Positions 1 through 8,879 are shown, numbered from the stretch's first letter. The stretch is DNA of 19,935 nucleotides from Promethearchaeota archaeon (GCA_019058135.1 JAHLWE010000271.1:1-19935), one strand, 5' to 3'. Notes: generated by a model not told the origin, from the sequence alone. Program-made: numbers and translations.

Positions 1-290
1 ATTTTGATGTCGTTCAATTTGAAATCAGTAATTCCGCTGCATTAGGAGCAGCATTAAGGAGTGCTAAAACTTATTACGATAAAAATGGAGTTAAAAAATC
101 GTGGGCAGAGATTGTAAAAGATTTTACTTCAATGAGAGGAACTGTTATATCTCCTCGAAAAAAATATCGAAAATTATATGATGATATGGTTTTTTTATAT
201 AAAGAATATGAAGATTTTGTGCTGCGTGGTGGAATAAACCCGGAAAAATATCGCCAGAAATTTATGGAATTATATTTTAAAAAGAATTAA
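1..290 (+). CDS. FGGY-family carbohydrate kinase, C-terminal fragment (5' end outside window)
   Basis: The reading frame starting at base 3 is open from the left edge to TAA at 288-290 and gives 95 residues. The segment ISNSAALGAALRSAK matches the late glycine/alanine-rich helix of the FGGY kinase ATPase domain (xylulokinase, rhamnulokinase, glycerol kinase type). It is followed by the family's usual charged tail with PRKKYRKLYDDMVFLYKEY, resembling the Y..Y..Y..L end of xylulokinase-like members. Such enzymes phosphorylate a sugar or ketose with ATP in the cytoplasm. The catalytic Asp and nucleotide-binding regions lie upstream, so the substrate cannot be read here. It converges with the glycoside hydrolase gene, 48 bases apart, which makes a sugar-utilisation role natural. 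The kinase fold is fairly sure; the specific sugar is unknown. Confidence 0.72.
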   Translation, partial: FDVVQFEISNSAALGAALRSAKTYYDKNGVKKSWAEIVKDFTSMRGTVISPRKKYRKLYDDMVFLYKEYEDFVLRGGINPEKYRQKFMELYFKKN

Positions 291-338
291 AAAAATTAAA
301 ATTAAAGGCTTAGTTCAGTTATTTTTCATCCCAATATT

Positions 339-3300
339 TTATATAATTTCAATCAATTTAACTGGTTTTATCATAACTGGGCCAATTAAGCCCGAAGGCA
401 TAAACTCTTTTTTCTTTTTATGATTTTTCCAATTTTTTCCTCCTTTTTTACCATAACCAATCAACCGATTACGCAGTGTTGGAGTTATTATAATTTCAAT
501 TTTATTTTCTCCTCTTTTAACAATATCGCTAACATCTATTTCAAATGGATAAACCAATAACGGTTGAGTTTCAACGTTGTTAATTTTTACGACAGCGACG
601 TCATGGACCAGCCCAAGATTTAAAATTAATTTTAAATCTTCTTGGATGTATTTTTCCTCCAATATGAATTTTAATGTATAAACACCTTTACTTGAGCAAT
701 ATTTTAATTCCGGTATATTGCACCAATCTTTTAACTCCTCTAAATTGATATGAATAGGAGTGAAATTACCTAGATGATCCCGTAATTGAGTTTTAAAAAC
801 CCATTTCTCAAGTGAAATAGAAGAAGGTATTTCATTTTCGATTTTTATAACTTTCTCAGAACCATCGCTTAATTTTACTAAAAAATGGCCAGTAGTTTCA
901 AGTAATCCGTAAATTTTATTATTAATTCTTTTAGTTTTGATGGGACTTTCAATAACGTGAATTGCTTCTTCACTTTTTTTAAATTCCAAGATATAAGAAT
1001 CATAAGCGTCAAAATATAAATCTATCTTAATATAATCATTCTCTTTTTTATACTGAACTGCTTGATTAATTTCTCCCGTCCATGGATTTAAAATAAAAGG
1101 AATTTTGTCAATGTGAGAAAATTTTACTGAAATTTTTATCGGTTGATTATTAGAATGACGCAGGAAATAATAGTCAGAATTTTCTGTAGCCTTATGAATA
1201 TAATAAATTGACGGCTGTTCTCCCTCATATAAAATTCCGGGTTTAATTTTTAAATATTCAATAATATATTGAGCGAGATTTATGGAACTCTCAACGTAAT
1301 AAGATTTCTTATTTTCAATTAAATTCTTAATAATGCCTTCTATCTCTTTATCATTTACTTCAAAATTTAAATATCCAGGTTGTTTTTTAGGTAAAATATT
1401 GATGAATATAATTGGGATTCCAGATGCAGCAATATCATTTAATTTCCTTGCTAAGTCAAGTGAAATAGCATCAACATTCGGTAGTATTAATACCTCAAAT
1501 TTAGCTCCTCCGATTAATAGTCTTTTTTCTTTTACTTTGCTATTTAATATGCTTTCTTCGTTAATATGCGTATAATAAAAACCATTTACAGTCAAGTTAT
1601 CTGCTAAATTTAATAGAGATAAAGTCCACTTGTCATTACTGTCTAAATTTTCCTTATTCTTTAAATGGGCATTAATCTGACCTTTTGCTAAGGGAGCATC
1701 ATTTTCATCCAAATACCCACCGACTAATTCTTCTTTTTTTAATATGGAATCACAGTAATTAAATACTGGATAAAAGATTGCAACATTAGATACAGTTTTC
1801 CCGTGTTGTAAAACATACTGGCATCTAGTTATATATTTATTCATAATTGGGAAATACTCCCAAAATGGGTTCATTCTACTGAAATTTGATGAAAAATTCA
1901 TTGAATTTGGTAAATAAGGTGTAGAAAATCCACAATAACCAGGGTATGGAAACAATGGATTTTGATAAGGGAAACCATGATAAATCATCTGATTAATCCC
2001 TGAAATAAATAATCTATCTGCAGCAACTTTCCACTTAAGTGGGGTTGTCATATAATCTCTCTGATTCCATACAATGGATTCAGCCGTAACAATGGGTTTT
2101 TCGTATATTAAACCTGCAGAACCAGCTAATTTCAAAAAATCAATAATTCCTCCAGCATAAAGTTGTTCGGTTTCGGGTATATTAGCAATTCCAAAACATT
2201 TTAAAGTATCTGCTCTAATACCATAAGCTTGAATTCGACTTTTTAATTTATTCTTATTGCCCCAATCTGTCATTGTTTGAACAAACTCTTCAGAAAATAA
2301 GTCTGAAATTGTTTTTTCAAAATCATATCTAAGTCTTTCTCCACTTTCATCTTTAAAGTCAAAACAAGGAGTTTCACCACCAAGAAATGCTTGGAGATAT
2401 TTATTATCTCTATTTGGAACAAAACATACTGGAAGAAAGGGTGTTAAATCATATTCTCGTCGCTTTTTAAATTGTTCTAAAAAATCATCTGTCCATAACC
2501 AATCAGAACTTAATTCCAAACTATCAGTGAAAAATGCCCTTAAAGTATTCCCATAATAATTCCCAAAATATTTCTTTCCTTCCCCTAGATGTAAATCTAA
2601 ATGCTTTCTAATAGATTTAGATGAGAGATGATCTAAAACCAAACTAACTTTTTCAAGAGAAGATCTGCAATCAAATAATGGTATTGATCCCGAAGGACCC
2701 TTATAGAAAGCAAATATCTGCCAATCGCCTTCAGGTACTTGCCAATTTAAAATATTATTATTTTCTACTTTATCAGTTAATATTATAATTGATTCTTTAT
2801 CAATATAGGCGGTCTCAATTTCTCTATATTTGATTTCAGCTGGTTTTCCAATAGGCTTAACTGCTACAACAGCTTCTAATCTCATATCTTCTTTGAAAAA
2901 TTGCCTCTGACCTAGTCCTACATTTGGTGGTTCTTGAAATTGCGGTAATTCACCTACATAGTGTATTGGACCTTTTATATTTTTTTGACCGATTAATAAA
3001 ACCTTCATAGAATCACCCTTTGTAATATGAACGCCTCCAGCAGGCCAAGCAGAACCAATAGTGAGGTCTATTATCATATCTCGCTTTGATGCTTCTTCCA
3101 AAACAGCCTTAATCATTTTATAGTAATATGGCTGCATAAACCTATGAGAACGAGCAGCTCTTTTCATATCTTTTTTTTCCAATCCTATTGGAGAACCTAT
3201 CATAAAAACTTGAATTTCGGCTCCTAAAAAACCCGCCTCATCCAATTCTTGGATTTCTTTTAATAATTCATCTTTCTCCGCATCTAAACCCGTCCACCAA

Positions 3301-3374
3301 AATCTTACCATTGGACGAGCAGATATTAAAGGATTTTTGAATTCTGCCCAATCAATGTCTTTTAGATTAAACAT
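339..3374 (-). CDS. GH106-type alpha-L-rhamnosidase-like glycoside hydrolase
   Basis: A 1011-residue protein if started at the ATG at 3374; a TTG at 3392 in the same frame would add six residues. I prefer the ATG because the family begins with the FKNP..ARP.V.WW segment, seen here at about residues 13-28. Other family marks are GSAWPAGG near 107-114, TDSLE near 284-288 (its Glu lies in a conserved acidic segment of the family) followed by RREYDLTPFLPV, and TAESIVW in the second half. The last ~200 residues look like a beta-sandwich carbohydrate-binding domain ending in GLIGPV. The length fits GH106 (about 1000-1100 aa). There is no signal peptide, so it should act in the cytoplasm on imported oligosaccharides or glycosides. 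It is divergent from the alcohol dehydrogenase gene. The family call is good; rhamnose specificity is inferred. Confidence 0.8.
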   Translation of the reverse strand: MFNLKDIDWAEFKNPLISARPMVRFWWTGLDAEKDELLKEIQELDEAGFLGAEIQVFMIGSPIGLEKKDMKRAARSHRFMQPYYYKMIKAVLEEASKRDMIIDLTIGSAWPAGGVHITKGDSMKVLLIGQKNIKGPIHYVGELPQFQEPPNVGLGQRQFFKEDMRLEAVVAVKPIGKPAEIKYREIETAYIDKESIIILTDKVENNNILNWQVPEGDWQIFAFYKGPSGSIPLFDCRSSLEKVSLVLDHLSSKSIRKHLDLHLGEGKKYFGNYYGNTLRAFFTDSLELSSDWLWTDDFLEQFKKRREYDLTPFLPVCFVPNRDNKYLQAFLGGETPCFDFKDESGERLRYDFEKTISDLFSEEFVQTMTDWGNKNKLKSRIQAYGIRADTLKCFGIANIPETEQLYAGGIIDFLKLAGSAGLIYEKPIVTAESIVWNQRDYMTTPLKWKVAADRLFISGINQMIYHGFPYQNPLFPYPGYCGFSTPYLPNSMNFSSNFSRMNPFWEYFPIMNKYITRCQYVLQHGKTVSNVAIFYPVFNYCDSILKKEELVGGYLDENDAPLAKGQINAHLKNKENLDSNDKWTLSLLNLADNLTVNGFYYTHINEESILNSKVKEKRLLIGGAKFEVLILPNVDAISLDLARKLNDIAASGIPIIFINILPKKQPGYLNFEVNDKEIEGIIKNLIENKKSYYVESSINLAQYIIEYLKIKPGILYEGEQPSIYYIHKATENSDYYFLRHSNNQPIKISVKFSHIDKIPFILNPWTGEINQAVQYKKENDYIKIDLYFDAYDSYILEFKKSEEAIHVIESPIKTKRINNKIYGLLETTGHFLVKLSDGSEKVIKIENEIPSSISLEKWVFKTQLRDHLGNFTPIHINLEELKDWCNIPELKYCSSKGVYTLKFILEEKYIQEDLKLILNLGLVHDVAVVKINNVETQPLLVYPFEIDVSDIVKRGENKIEIIITPTLRNRLIGYGKKGGKNWKNHKKKKEFMPSGLIGPVMIKPVKLIEII

Positions 3375-3410
3375 CTTTTTTCGATTTTTCAATTTTTCAA
3401 GATTAATTAA

Positions 3411-3420
3411 ATTTTTATAA
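3411..3420 (-). promoter_or_regulatory. Putative TATA box for the glycoside hydrolase gene
   Basis: On the minus strand the bases read TTATAAAAAT, about 37-46 bases before the ATG at 3374. This fits an archaeal TATA box with a short leader. It shares the 110-base divergent intergenic region with the promoter of the alcohol dehydrogenase. Confidence 0.4.
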
Positions 3421-3470
3421 TTGAAAAGAGTAATTCTTTATCAATCAATTCAATTATCAGATAAATTAAA

Positions 3471-3480
3471 ACTTATAAAC
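3471..3480 (+). promoter_or_regulatory. Putative TATA box for the ADH-AOR unit (leaderless start)
   Basis: ACTTATAAAC lies 23-32 bases before the ATG at 3503, and the run of A/T before it could serve as BRE. No Shine-Dalgarno sequence precedes the ATG. The spacing therefore suggests that transcription starts at or next to the start codon, giving a leaderless mRNA. The following AOR gene has a strong Shine-Dalgarno site, as expected for an internal cistron. Confidence 0.5.
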
Positions 3481-3502
3481 TTCAAAGTTTAAATTCATAA
3501 TT

Positions 3503-4813
3503 ATGTCGAGACGAGATATTGCTTGGTATGAAAATCCTGAAATAAAAGGTTTATTTATCAAAGCAGCGAGCAATGCAATGCGTGGATACCATGCTCCCAT
3601 AACAAGTCCCAAAACTACTTTTACTGGAACAAACAGTTTAACTGATTTTATAAATCATTTAGGAGCATTTTTAAAGGATGGAGAAAAAAGGGTTTTGATT
3701 GTTGTTGATAAAGATTTGAGAAAGTTTGGAGAGAAGGTAGCTGAGCGATTGGCAACTTTAAGAGGCATTGATTCAAGGCTATTCGATAATGTTTTATCAG
3801 ATGTTCCCAAATATACTGTTTCAGAAGGAGTAGAAATCTGTAAAGAATATGATCCAAAGGTAATTATATCTGTAGGAGGAGGTTCTGCTATTGATACCAG
3901 CAAAATGATTTTATTATATTATGAGAAACCGGAGATTAATCTAAATAATTTAATGGCTCCAAGTTATTTAGGTCTTAGAAAAAAAGTACATTGGTTAGTT
4001 GCTATACCAACCACAAGTGGAACCGGAGCCGAAACTACTTTTATTGCGGTTGTATCCGATACAGATCGAGACCCGCCAAAAAAGACTGAAGTTGTATTAT
4101 ATGAACTTTGTCCGGATTTCGCCGTACTAGTTCCTGAATTTGTAAAAACTATGCCTCCATACTTAACTATGGGGACAGGAATGGATGCTTTAGCACACGC
4201 TGTGGGTAGTTATGTCTTAACAATGAGTACGGATTTTTCGGACATGTGTAATTTAAAGGCCATTGAATTAATATTAAAATATCTTCCACGTTCTGTGAAA
4301 AGAGGAAATGATATGGAGGCACGAGAGAAAATGCAGTTAGCCGCTTATATCGCAGGATTGGGGTTTGGAAATGTTTCTGGTGGAATTGAACATTCAATGG
4401 GTCATTCATTTGGGGCCTTGTTTCACGTGCACCATGGGGTATGTGTTGGACTATTTCTATGTGCTTCAATTGCATATCAATCAAAGGTAACAAATCGCTT
4501 TTTGGACTTAGCGAGGTTATTTAGCGTTAGTACAGAAGGAAGAAAGCGTAATGAGATATTAAAAGAATTATTAGAAAAATTAAGAGAGTTCATGAGGTCG
4601 GCAAAGTGTCCTATTTCTATAAGAGACCTTGAACAACCAAAAATTTCCAAGGAAGATTATTTAGCCAATATTGATCAAATGGTTGAATTTGCATTCAATG
4701 ATTATTGCACCTTATCTTCCTCACGCAAGATTGATCCTCCTCAATATAGAAAGATTTTTCTTATGTCATATGAAAACAAAATAGAAGATTTAATGGATAT
4801 ATATTATAAATAG
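3503..4813 (+). CDS. Iron-containing (group III) alcohol dehydrogenase
   Basis: A 436-residue member of the Fe-ADH family, which interconverts alcohols and aldehydes with NAD(P)H in the cytoplasm. The nucleotide-binding motif GGGSAID is at 125-131 and IPTTSGTGAE at about 168-177. The metal ligands are visible: Asp228 and His232 (GMDALAHA), then His297 and His311. The spacings (4 between D and H, 14 between the last two His) are the same as in lactaldehyde reductase FucO. At 436 residues it is longer than FucO-type enzymes (about 385), with the extra length partly in an N-terminal extension. It is followed after 17 bases by AOR, so the two probably act on the same aldehyde. The family call is firm; the substrate is unknown. 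Confidence 0.9.
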   Translation: MSRRDIAWYENPEIKGLFIKAASNAMRGYHAPITSPKTTFTGTNSLTDFINHLGAFLKDGEKRVLIVVDKDLRKFGEKVAERLATLRGIDSRLFDNVLSDVPKYTVSEGVEICKEYDPKVIISVGGGSAIDTSKMILLYYEKPEINLNNLMAPSYLGLRKKVHWLVAIPTTSGTGAETTFIAVVSDTDRDPPKKTEVVLYELCPDFAVLVPEFVKTMPPYLTMGTGMDALAHAVGSYVLTMSTDFSDMCNLKAIELILKYLPRSVKRGNDMEAREKMQLAAYIAGLGFGNVSGGIEHSMGHSFGALFHVHHGVCVGLFLCASIAYQSKVTNRFLDLARLFSVSTEGRKRNEILKELLEKLREFMRSAKCPISIRDLEQPKISKEDYLANIDQMVEFAFNDYCTLSSSRKIDPPQYRKIFLMSYENKIEDLMDIYYK

Positions 4814-4820
4814 AGAGGAG
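4813..4820 (+). promoter_or_regulatory. Strong Shine-Dalgarno site for AOR
   Basis: GAGAGGAG starts at the last base of the ADH stop codon and ends 10 bases before the AOR ATG. It fixes the AOR start at 4831 and indicates that ADH and AOR are translated from one mRNA. Confidence 0.7.
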
Positions 4821-4830
4821 ATGATAACAA

Positions 4831-6687
4831 ATGACACAATTATTTGGATATAATGGAAAAATTGCATATATAGACTTAAGCAATCAGAAGGTTGATATTA
4901 AAGATCTTGATCCTCAAATTGCAGAAAAATATATTGGTGGAGTGGGTTTATCAGCAAAACTAACCTATGATCTCCTTACGGATAAAGATTATGAAATATT
5001 AAAATCAGATCCGTTTGCTGGTATTAACCCACTGATTTTTGCAACTGGTCCTTTAACCGGAACTGCTACACCCTCTAGTAGCAGATATTCCGTAACTGGA
5101 ATATCTCCTCTAACAGGGATTTGGGGTGAATCAACATCAGGTGGATTTTTTCCAGTAATACTAAGAAGATGTGGATATGATGCATTAGTTATAACTGGGG
5201 AGGCTAAAGAGCCTTCATATTTATTTATTAGTGATGGGGAGATCAGTTTTAATGATGCTAAGAATATTTGGGGCAAAAATACAAGGGAGACAACAGAATT
5301 AATTAAAAAAGAACTTGGTGACGATAAAATACGTCTTGCTTGTATCGGACAAGCTGGTGAAAATTTAGTTAAATATGCCGCAATTATAAATGATGAAGGA
5401 AGGGCAGCCGGAAGATGTGGTCTCGGAGCTTTAATGGGCAATAGGAACTTAAAAGCAGTGGTTGTTAAAGGGAAGAAAATAATAGAATATTCTAATAGAA
5501 GTGAATTAACAGGTAAAGGCAAAGATGCTCTAAGAAATGTTCATAATGCGTTCAGTACTAATTTTTTTAGTCATTATGGAACATTATGTTATACAGATAT
5601 GGGAATGATATTAGGAGATGTTCCAGCAAAATATTTCTCAAGCTCTGAATTTATTGCGGAAAATTTAACTGGAAGGACTCTAAAGGAACGATATCCAGTT
5701 ACAAGTTACTTATGTGCTGGATGTACCATAGGTTGTGGTAGAACAACTATTACTTCAATAAATGGAAAAGAAGTTGAAGTTGATGGACCAGAATATGAAA
5801 CAACTGCATCTTTTGGGCCAATGTGCGGCATTTTTGATTTTAAGCCAATAATTGAAGCCAATCATATTTGCAATCTTGAGGGTGTTGATACAATTTCTAG
5901 TGGAGTTTCAATATCATTTTTAATTTACCTCGTTGAAAATAAAATCGCAATTGATAAAATTCAAAAATATTTATCAGATATTACTTTGGAGGAAATAAAA
6001 TGGGGAAATAGTGAAATAATGCTTAAACTATTAAATAAAATCATTAGAAAGGAGGGAATTGGAGAATTACTTGCAGAAGGAGTACGAATTATGGCTAATA
6101 AATTAGGTGTAGATCCGGGATTAGCCGCTCATGTAAAAGGTCTGGAAATCCCAATGCATGACCCAAGGGCATATGCAGGTCAGGCTCTTACATATATGAC
6201 TTGTTGCATAGGTGCTAGCCATGAAAAAGGTGATTTCTTTAATATTGATGGTGATGCTGCATCATTTTCAAAAATAAGAAAAAGTGACCGATTTAATATT
6301 AACGAGAGAGAGGAATCTGTTATGGCTTTACAAGATTTAACATGTATATATGATTCTTGCGTAATTTGTAATTTTCCTCATATCAATATTCCCGTTATGG
6401 GACGTTTATTAAAAGCCGCTACTGGTTTTGAATCTCTTGGGAAAAAGAAATTATTTATGAGAGCAGGAGAAAGGGCATCAAATGTTAAGAGACTGATTTC
6501 ATGCAAATTAGGAACAACAAGAAAATATGATACCTTACCAGAAATTGTCACCAGAGTTTTAGAGAGTGGCGGTACCGCAGGATTTAAATTAGATTTATCA
6601 GAAAATTTGAAAACATACTATGAAAAGCGAGGATGGAATGATAACGGTGTCCCAACGAATAAAAAATTAGATGAATTGGAAATCTAA
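4831..6687 (+). CDS. aor: Tungsten-dependent aldehyde:ferredoxin oxidoreductase
   Basis: A 618-residue protein, the usual AOR length. It oxidises aldehydes to carboxylic acids and passes electrons to ferredoxin, using a tungsten bis-pterin cofactor and one [4Fe-4S] cluster. Visible marks: GPLTGT at 73-78, SSSRYSVTG at 82-90 and GESTSGG at 99-105 (the N-terminal pterin-binding part); cluster cysteines C295, C298 and C302 in CAGCTIGC; EYET at 321-324; MHDPRAYAGQ at 441-450; and D507...C512 in DSCVIC, where C512 fits the fourth cluster ligand, with the same five-residue offset as Asp489/Cys494 of Pyrococcus AOR. No residue expected for catalysis appears to be missing. It is coupled to the upstream ADH, suggesting disposal of one aldehyde by either oxidation or reduction. 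Subtype (AOR, FOR, GAPOR or other) cannot be decided by eye. Confidence 0.93.
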   Translation: MTQLFGYNGKIAYIDLSNQKVDIKDLDPQIAEKYIGGVGLSAKLTYDLLTDKDYEILKSDPFAGINPLIFATGPLTGTATPSSSRYSVTGISPLTGIWGESTSGGFFPVILRRCGYDALVITGEAKEPSYLFISDGEISFNDAKNIWGKNTRETTELIKKELGDDKIRLACIGQAGENLVKYAAIINDEGRAAGRCGLGALMGNRNLKAVVVKGKKIIEYSNRSELTGKGKDALRNVHNAFSTNFFSHYGTLCYTDMGMILGDVPAKYFSSSEFIAENLTGRTLKERYPVTSYLCAGCTIGCGRTTITSINGKEVEVDGPEYETTASFGPMCGIFDFKPIIEANHICNLEGVDTISSGVSISFLIYLVENKIAIDKIQKYLSDITLEEIKWGNSEIMLKLLNKIIRKEGIGELLAEGVRIMANKLGVDPGLAAHVKGLEIPMHDPRAYAGQALTYMTCCIGASHEKGDFFNIDGDAASFSKIRKSDRFNINEREESVMALQDLTCIYDSCVICNFPHINIPVMGRLLKAATGFESLGKKKLFMRAGERASNVKRLISCKLGTTRKYDTLPEIVTRVLESGGTAGFKLDLSENLKTYYEKRGWNDNGVPTNKKLDELEI

Positions 6688-6698
6688 ATTAACCTTAA

Positions 6699-6713
6699 TT
6701 TTTTTTTGTTTTT
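6699..6713 (+). terminator. T-rich terminator of the ADH-AOR unit
   Basis: A run of T interrupted once by G begins 12 bases after the AOR stop codon. Archaeal RNA polymerase terminates on such oligo-T tracts. The next gene faces the opposite way. Confidence 0.5.
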
Positions 6714-6756
6714 CTACAAAAAAGAATCTCTATTTACGATTAAATTTTTATTTCTA

Positions 6757-6981
6757 TTATAAAACTTTAAAAAATTGGTCCAATCGTTCCCTACTTTGAT
6801 ATTTCAAAAGTTTTTTTAACGATTTTTTATCTATACTATCAGTTGCCAATAGAAAAGTCTTGAATTCTCCATCTTGCTTAAAGTTAGCAATTATTTCTAT
6901 GGTTTTATCATCTTCTATTTTTACACTCTTTATTGTATCAAAATTATATATTTGTCCAGATCTTAATTTTATTTCCACCAT
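6757..6981 (-). CDS. Small hypothetical protein (74 aa)
   Basis: I do not recognise this protein. It starts MVEIKLRSGQIYNFD, and the first ~45 residues alternate hydrophobic and polar positions, suggesting a small beta-sheet. A Lys/Arg-rich helical tail follows. It has no cysteines, membrane segment or signal peptide. It lies downstream of the thermosome gene on the same strand, 144 bases away, beyond a likely terminator, so it probably has its own promoter. It converges with AOR. The frame is clean and compositionally like its neighbours, so I take it as real, with no function proposed. Confidence 0.5.
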   Translation of the reverse strand: MVEIKLRSGQIYNFDTIKSVKIEDDKTIEIIANFKQDGEFKTFLLATDSIDKKSLKKLLKYQSRERLDQFFKVL

Positions 6982-7087
6982 TTTTTAAAACCAATTAACT
7001 TAGATGTGCTACCTTGTGAGTAATTATTACTTACTATAAAGATAAAATCAATTTATTTTAAGGTATAATTGATTTTAAAATTTTGTT

Positions 7088-7116
7088 AAAAAAAATAAAA
7101 TAAAAAAAATAAAAAA
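7088..7116 (-). terminator. U-rich terminator of the thermosome gene
   Basis: On the minus strand an almost pure T tract (A tract on the plus strand) starts about ten bases after the thermosome stop codon. It is preceded by the small palindrome ATCTATAGAT at 7116-7125. This fits archaeal oligo-T termination. Confidence 0.5.
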
Positions 7117-7125
7117 TCTATAGAT

Positions 7126-8805
7126 TTACATCATTCCAGGAGGCATTCCTCCCATTCCTCCCATTCCTCCCATTCCTGGAGGCATTCCACCCATTCCACC
7201 ACCTGGAGGCATTGGGGGCATAGCAGATTTTGAGCCGGCGATTATATCGTCAATACGCAGGATAAGGCTTGCCGATTCGTAAGCAGATTTTATGGCTTGT
7301 TTTTTTACAATGGTTGGTTCAATAACATTTAAATTCATCATATCTTTCTCGATTTCTCCCTTTTCCAGATCAATTCCCGCATATTTATTACCACCTTGAT
7401 GAGCAGCTCTTAATTTAACCAAAATATCAATTTGATCAAGGCCACCATTTTCAGCAAGTGTAGTCGGAACAATATCTAAACTATCGGCAAATATATCAAC
7501 AGCTAATTGTTCTCTTCCTCCAAGAGTGGTTGCAAATTTTCTTAATTGAATAGCAGTCTCTACTTCTGGAGCGCCTCCACCGCCAACAATATTTTCATCT
7601 TCGATAACATCTTTAGTTACACTTAAAGCATCATGTATCGCACGTTCTGCTTCATCTACAATTAATTCTGTTCCCCCACGGATTAAAATCACTACTGCTT
7701 TTGGATCCTTACATTTTTCAACAAAAATCCAAGAATCTTTCATAATTTTTCTTTCTTCTACTAATCCCGCGTAACCAATTTTGTCTTTATTTAAATCACC
7801 AAAACCTGTAAAAATCATACCACCTGTTGCTTTGGAAAGCTTTTCTAAATCTGATTTTTTGACTCTTCTTACAGCTAATACTCCAGCTTTAGCCAGAAAA
7901 TGTTGAGCCATATCGTCAATACCTTTCTGACAAATTATTACATTTGCACCAGTATTGATAATGTTATCCACCATATCTCGAAGCATTTTTTCCTCCTGAT
8001 CAAGATATGCTTGTATCTGCTCCGGACTAGTGATTTGCAACTTACTATCAAATTCTGTTTTTTCAATCTCTATTGCCGATTGAAGCAATAAAATTTTAGC
8101 GTCTTTAATAATCTTTGGCATGCCAGGATTAACAACTTCTTTATCCAAGATAATACCTTTAATTAATTTTGTGTCATCTATACTTTCTCCTTCTTTTTTC
8201 TGAATTTGAACCTTATCTAAATCGGCTTTCCATTCTCCATTTACTTGCTCGGCAACAGAAATTATAGCCTCTACGCAAATATCTGAGAGTAAATCTCTTG
8301 ATTCTGAGACCAATTTAGAAGACATCGAAGTCATTGCTACTTTCTTGAGTATATCCTTATTATCTATAGTTGCTTTTTCTGAGATATTATCCAAAATTTC
8401 TAAACTTTTATCAGCGGCTTTTCTAAAACCTTCAGCTATTATAGTTGGATGAATTTTTTGTTCTAATAATTTTTGAGAACGTTTTAATAATTCTCCAGCA
8501 AGTATTACTGCAGTAGTTGTTCCATCTCCAACCTCTGAATCTTGAGTTTTGGCGACTTCTACCATCATCTTGGCTGCTGGGTGCTGCACGTCAATTTCTT
8601 TTAAAATTGTGGCACCATCATTTGTGATTACAATGTCGCCGAATTGGTCCACTAACATCTTATCCATTCCCTTTGGACCAAGGCTTGTTCGAATAGCCTC
8701 GGCAATTGTTATTGCAGCGGCTATGTTGTTGCTTTGAGCGTCTTTACCTTTAGTTCTTTCAGTTCCTTCTCTTAAGATTAGAACCGGTTGACCACCTAGT
8801 TGCAT
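7126..8805 (-). CDS. ths: Thermosome subunit (group II chaperonin)
   Basis: A 559-residue subunit of the archaeal TCP-1-like chaperonin, which folds proteins in the cytoplasm inside an ATP-driven double ring. Visible marks: SLGPKGMDKML at 41-51 and TNDGATIL at 61-68; the nucleotide-binding GDGTTT at 93-98; HDAL at 391-394, containing the Asp at the position of the ATPase catalytic residue; and GGGGAPE at 408-414. The tail is a Gly-Met-Pro repeat of about 30 residues (GGM and MPPG units), typical of archaeal thermosomes and flexible inside the ring. Length is normal. Only one subunit gene is present here; others may lie elsewhere. The start is supported by a normal N-terminus with GQPVLILREGT. 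Confidence 0.97.
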   Translation of the reverse strand: MQLGGQPVLILREGTERTKGKDAQSNNIAAAITIAEAIRTSLGPKGMDKMLVDQFGDIVITNDGATILKEIDVQHPAAKMMVEVAKTQDSEVGDGTTTAVILAGELLKRSQKLLEQKIHPTIIAEGFRKAADKSLEILDNISEKATIDNKDILKKVAMTSMSSKLVSESRDLLSDICVEAIISVAEQVNGEWKADLDKVQIQKKEGESIDDTKLIKGIILDKEVVNPGMPKIIKDAKILLLQSAIEIEKTEFDSKLQITSPEQIQAYLDQEEKMLRDMVDNIINTGANVIICQKGIDDMAQHFLAKAGVLAVRRVKKSDLEKLSKATGGMIFTGFGDLNKDKIGYAGLVEERKIMKDSWIFVEKCKDPKAVVILIRGGTELIVDEAERAIHDALSVTKDVIEDENIVGGGGAPEVETAIQLRKFATTLGGREQLAVDIFADSLDIVPTTLAENGGLDQIDILVKLRAAHQGGNKYAGIDLEKGEIEKDMMNLNVIEPTIVKKQAIKSAYESASLILRIDDIIAGSKSAMPPMPPGGGMGGMPPGMGGMGGMGGMPPGMM

Positions 8806-8850
8806 TTTTAAATTTCATCTCTTCCTTTTAAATTTCAAAATTTTTTAATA

Positions 8851-8879
8851 CTATTTAAATGATCTCTATGTCATATAGA
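8851..8879 (-). promoter_or_regulatory. Putative thermosome promoter with adjacent palindrome
   Basis: Reading on the minus strand, CATTTAAATAG (8861-8851) lies about 46-56 bases before the thermosome ATG and fits a TATA box. Just upstream (8865-8879) is a palindrome, TCTAT-N5-ATAGA, sitting where BRE would be. Its position would suit a repressor that blocks TFB/TBP, but its identity is unknown. A purine-rich GGAAGAG lies 13 bases before the start. Confidence 0.35.

Noticed and set aside
4167..4493. A 108-codon minus-strand frame inside the alcohol dehydrogenase
   Set aside because: Antisense to a gene whose metal-binding residues are intact; composition is that of a complement of coding sequence.
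4989..5522. A 177-codon open frame on the minus strand inside AOR
   Set aside because: It lies wholly inside a gene with clear AOR motifs, and its translation is rich in Ser/Pro/Leu with no recognisable family; it is a shadow frame.
7135..7215. Short direct repeats (CCCATTCCTC-like units) as a DNA repeat element
   Set aside because: They are the Gly-Gly-Met/Pro codons of the thermosome tail, a normal protein repeat.
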